Below, piece by piece: positions 12,931-16,246 of a DNA stretch of 16,246 bases. The DNA lies in contig JAISFK010000261.1 in assembly GCA_031263625.1 (NCBI GenBank), positions 1 to 16,246 of the forward strand, written 5' to 3'. The stretch's first letter is position 1. Every line of letters begins with the position of its first letter. The notes beneath the pieces are model-generated. The model saw only the letters and a list, made by a program, of their open reading frames with translations, was not told the DNA's origin and did no database searches. The stretch comes from Clostridiales bacterium (GTDB taxonomy: Bacteria; Bacillota; Clostridia; WRLR01). A program made the translations under genes and the position numbers.

Positions 12931-15155
12931 AACCGGACAATGACGTAAAGGGCCGCCTGCTGCTCATACTGATCGCGTTCATGATGGCGACCGCCGGGCT
13001 GGGCGCCAAGGTGGCGGTTTTGCAGTTCGTCGAGGGGGACGAGCTGTCCGCGATGGCGTACAGCCAGCAGCGGCGCGGCACGAGCATCAGCCCGAAAAGG
13101 GGCGCCATACTGGACAGGAACGGCGACGAGCTCGCCGTGAACACGTCCGTCACCACGATAACGCTCAACCCGTCCGAGCTGCAGAAAAGCATCGCGGCGA
13201 ACGGCCTGAGCGCCGCGTCCGTCGCGGCCGAGCTGGCGGCCATACTGGACATGGACGCCGAGTCCGTCCAGAAAAAGATTGAGAAGAGCGCCCAGTACGA
13301 GATGCTGAAGAAGAAAGCGGAGGCCGAGGCGGGCGAAAGGGCGATCGCGTACCAGAAAGCCGCCAAGCTGAGCGGCATCTACGCCTCGGAGGACAGCAAG
13401 CGCTATTACAAGAACAACAACCTCGCGGCTCATGTGATCGGCATGACGGGCGACGACAACCAGGGCCTGAGCGGCATAGAGTACGTCATGGAGAAGGACA
13501 TCAAGGGCACGGCGGGCAAGATCATGGGCGAGGTGGACATCAGGAACGTCGAGGTGCCGTTCCAGACGGGCAGCCGCGTGGACGCGCAGGACGGGCACAA
13601 CGTCACGCTGACGATAGACACGACGATCCAGTTTTTCGCCACGCAGGCGCTCGAAAAGGCTATTGCGGACAACGACGTGCGCGAGGGCGGCACGATCATC
13701 GTCATGGACCCGCAGACGGCGGAAGTGCTCGCCATGGTGTCGAAGCCGGACTTCAACCTCAACGACCCATACGCCGCGCCGCCGGGGCTTGATCTGGATA
13801 CGGATCTGGGGCTGGATTCGGATCTGGGGCTGGAAGGCGGGCAGTGGAACGGGCGCTCCGAGGAGGGCGTGGCGATACTGGGCCAGACCGTGTGGCGCAA
13901 CAAGGCCATCATGGACACGTATGAGCCGGGCTCTACGTTCAAGGCGATCACGACCGCCGCCGGGCTGGAGGACGGCGCCGTCACGCTTGAGTCCGAGTTC
14001 GACTGCGCGCCCGTGACGGGCTACGGCCCGAGGCCCATCAGGTGCTGGACGACGAGCGGCAGCCACGGCCGGCAGGATCTGACGCGCGCGGTGTACAACT
14101 CGTGCAACCCCGCGTTCATGCGCATAGCCCTCTCGCTGGGCAGGGACAGGTTCTACAGCTACGTCGGCGACTTCGGGTTCTACGACAAGACGGGCATCGT
14201 CCTGCCGGGCGAGGTCAAGGGCATTTTCCACGAGAAGCCGAGCAACGTTGACATGCTCGTCGCGTCGTTCGGGCAGCGCTTCACGATAACGCCCATGCAG
14301 CTCGTCACCGCGTATTCCGCGATCGCCAACGGCGGCAGCCTCATGAAGCCCATGCTCGTCAAGGAGCTCACGGACGCGAGCGGCAACGTGCTGACAAGGT
14401 ACGAGCCGGAAGTGGTGCGCAAGGTCATATCGAAGGACACGTCCGACAAGCTGAAGACCATCCTCGAGGGCGTGGTCAGCGAGGGCACGGGCAAGAACGC
14501 GTATGTCAGCGGATACCGCGTGGCGGGCAAGACGGGCACGTCGGAGACGGTTGACGAGGACAGGTTCATCGCGTCGTTCTGCTCGTTCGCGCCGGCCGAC
14601 AGCCCCAAGGTGTGCGTGCTCGTCATGCTGGACGACCCTAGGGGCGAGAGCCACATGGGGGGCGCGATCGCCGCCCCCGTGGCGCAGCGGCTGATCGAGG
14701 AAGTGCTGACGTACATGGAAGTTGAGCGGATATACAGCGAGCGCGATCAAAAATCGCTCGTGCGCGAGATCAGCGCGCCGGCGCTGGCGCGGCTGCCGAT
14801 CGAGGAAGCGGTCGCCAAGCTGAAGGAGCTGGGCATGTCCTACAGGCTGCAGGCGGGGATAGACGACCTGAGCCTGCCCGTGGCGGTCCAGGTGCCGGCC
14901 GCCGACACGGGCGTCGCCCAGAACGCGACGTTCGCGCTCTACACGGACCCGCAGGCGGAGCGCATGCTCGCCTCCATGCCCAACCTGTCGGGCAAGACGG
15001 TCTACGAAGCCTCGGACGCGCTCGCCAGGCTTGGGCTGAACATGAGGATCAGCGGCTCCGGGGTGGCCAAGGGGCAGAGCGTCGCGCCCGGCGAGGACGT
15101 CGAGGTGGGCTCGACGGTTGACGTGGCGTTCAGATACACCGATAATATAGAGTAG
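12927..15155 (+). CDS. Division PBP (SpoVD/FtsI type) with C-terminal PASTA domains
   Basis: 742 aa from GTG 12927. A class B penicillin-binding protein, the monofunctional transpeptidase of septal (or spore-cortex) peptidoglycan, outside the membrane. One N-terminal membrane anchor (~9-29) is followed by the dimerisation domain (SPKRGAILDRNGDELA). The transpeptidase domain has active-site S336 in STFK, S392-C-N394 and K535-T-G in AGKTGTSE. Two PASTA domains end the protein (~613-672 and ~680-742; PNLSGKTVYEASDALARLGL). A 4-bp GTGA overlap couples it to ftsL. Between MVSKPDFNLNDPYA and the STFK box there is a repeat insertion (LDTDLG, LDSDLG). It must handle D-Ala-D-Lac precursors when the neighbouring van genes are expressed. 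FtsI versus SpoVD cannot be settled from sequence alone. Confidence 0.95.
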   Translation: MKPDNDVKGRLLLILIAFMMATAGLGAKVAVLQFVEGDELSAMAYSQQRRGTSISPKRGAILDRNGDELAVNTSVTTITLNPSELQKSIAANGLSAASVAAELAAILDMDAESVQKKIEKSAQYEMLKKKAEAEAGERAIAYQKAAKLSGIYASEDSKRYYKNNNLAAHVIGMTGDDNQGLSGIEYVMEKDIKGTAGKIMGEVDIRNVEVPFQTGSRVDAQDGHNVTLTIDTTIQFFATQALEKAIADNDVREGGTIIVMDPQTAEVLAMVSKPDFNLNDPYAAPPGLDLDTDLGLDSDLGLEGGQWNGRSEEGVAILGQTVWRNKAIMDTYEPGSTFKAITTAAGLEDGAVTLESEFDCAPVTGYGPRPIRCWTTSGSHGRQDLTRAVYNSCNPAFMRIALSLGRDRFYSYVGDFGFYDKTGIVLPGEVKGIFHEKPSNVDMLVASFGQRFTITPMQLVTAYSAIANGGSLMKPMLVKELTDASGNVLTRYEPEVVRKVISKDTSDKLKTILEGVVSEGTGKNAYVSGYRVAGKTGTSETVDEDRFIASFCSFAPADSPKVCVLVMLDDPRGESHMGGAIAAPVAQRLIEEVLTYMEVERIYSERDQKSLVREISAPALARLPIEEAVAKLKELGMSYRLQAGIDDLSLPVAVQVPAADTGVAQNATFALYTDPQAERMLASMPNLSGKTVYEASDALARLGLNMRISGSGVAKGQSVAPGEDVEVGSTVDVAFRYTDNIE
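13794..13829 (+). repeat. 18-bp duplication in the PBP gene
   Basis: CTGGATACGGATCTGGGG (13794-13811) and CTGGATTCGGATCTGGGG (13812-13829), followed by a partial third unit. They encode LDTDLG and LDSDLG inside a loop upstream of the catalytic serine motif. Confidence 0.85.
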
Positions 15156-15272
15156 CGAGGCGGCTGCCGCTGCCGGCGCGGCGCTTCGGCGCGCCGGCAA
15201 TACAGAAATACAGATGGAGCGGCAAGACGGCTGCCGGCGCGGCGACAATATAGAGTGGCAAGGTGACTGCAC
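15140..15272 (+). repeat. PBP stop-region duplication and hairpin before murE
   Basis: The PBP stop region AATATAGAGTAGCGAGG (15144-15160) recurs just before murE as AATATAGAGTGGCAAGG; GGCTGCCGGCGCGGCG-like stretches recur between. The spacer is thus about three degenerate copies, and the last one supplies the murE ribosome site (AAGGTG). GCCGGCGCG (15172-15180) and CGCGCCGGC (15190-15198) form a strong hairpin with TTCG in its loop, without a U-run. Confidence 0.7.

Positions 15273-16246
<974 letters not shown>

Noticed and set aside
12825..15272. Long open frame (815 aa) antisense to the PBP gene
   Set aside because: It is the complement of a clearly real PBP gene in GC-rich DNA; its Arg/Leu/His-rich translation has no recognisable domain.

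Overview
The window looks like the chromosome of a GC-rich member of the Bacillota, most likely of the clostridial kind. The reasons are a mraZ-rsmH-ftsL-PBP-murE division and cell-wall (dcw) order, a division PBP ending in PASTA domains, and a complete VanA-type glycopeptide-resistance set. The van genes share the GC-rich codon use of their neighbours, so they do not look like a recent gift from a low-GC host. No transposase, integrase, tRNA or rRNA was recognised.

Layout. (1) 1-984, plus strand: the 3' part of a TPR / Pro-rich / TPM-domain protein. (2) 985-1830: a decayed accessory stretch with a strong promoter, a frameshifted RelB/DinJ antitoxin, an intact small conserved hypothetical gene and a possible further remnant. 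(3) 1834-3276, minus: an AlbA/Schlafen-type putative regulator with a RecG-like ATPase fold and a C-terminal winged helix. (4) 9167 down to 3490, minus: vanR-vanS-vanH-vanA-vanX, in the same order as the classical VanA operon but without vanY or vanZ. (5) 9594-16246, plus: the start of the dcw cluster, with a mraZ promoter and MraZ operator, then mraZ, rsmH, a 700-bp repeat-filled gap, ftsL, a SpoVD/FtsI-type PBP and the first two thirds of murE. The van and dcw units are divergent, head to head.

How the genes work together. VanS senses the glycopeptide challenge and phosphorylates VanR. VanR should switch on its own promoter and that of vanHAX. VanH makes D-lactate, the VanA-type ligase makes D-Ala-D-Lac, and VanX destroys D-Ala-D-Ala. 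The dcw genes build and cross-link septal wall, so the PBP encoded next door has to use the depsipeptide precursor when the van genes are on.

Two things stand out. First, about 103 bp before vanH (6915-7017) and before vanR (9320-9421) form a matching pair. They share the same length and the same nested palindromes, but the stem sequences differ with compensating changes, which points to a duplicated structured promoter/leader element. Second, almost every gene carries its own in-frame tandem-repeat or low-complexity insertion or extension (periods of 9, 12, 18, 27 nt and others), and 3' gene ends and intergenic gaps are tandemly duplicated too. This makes MraZ, RsmH, FtsL, VanH, VanA, VanS and MurE unusually long, and suggests pervasive repeat expansion in this genome.
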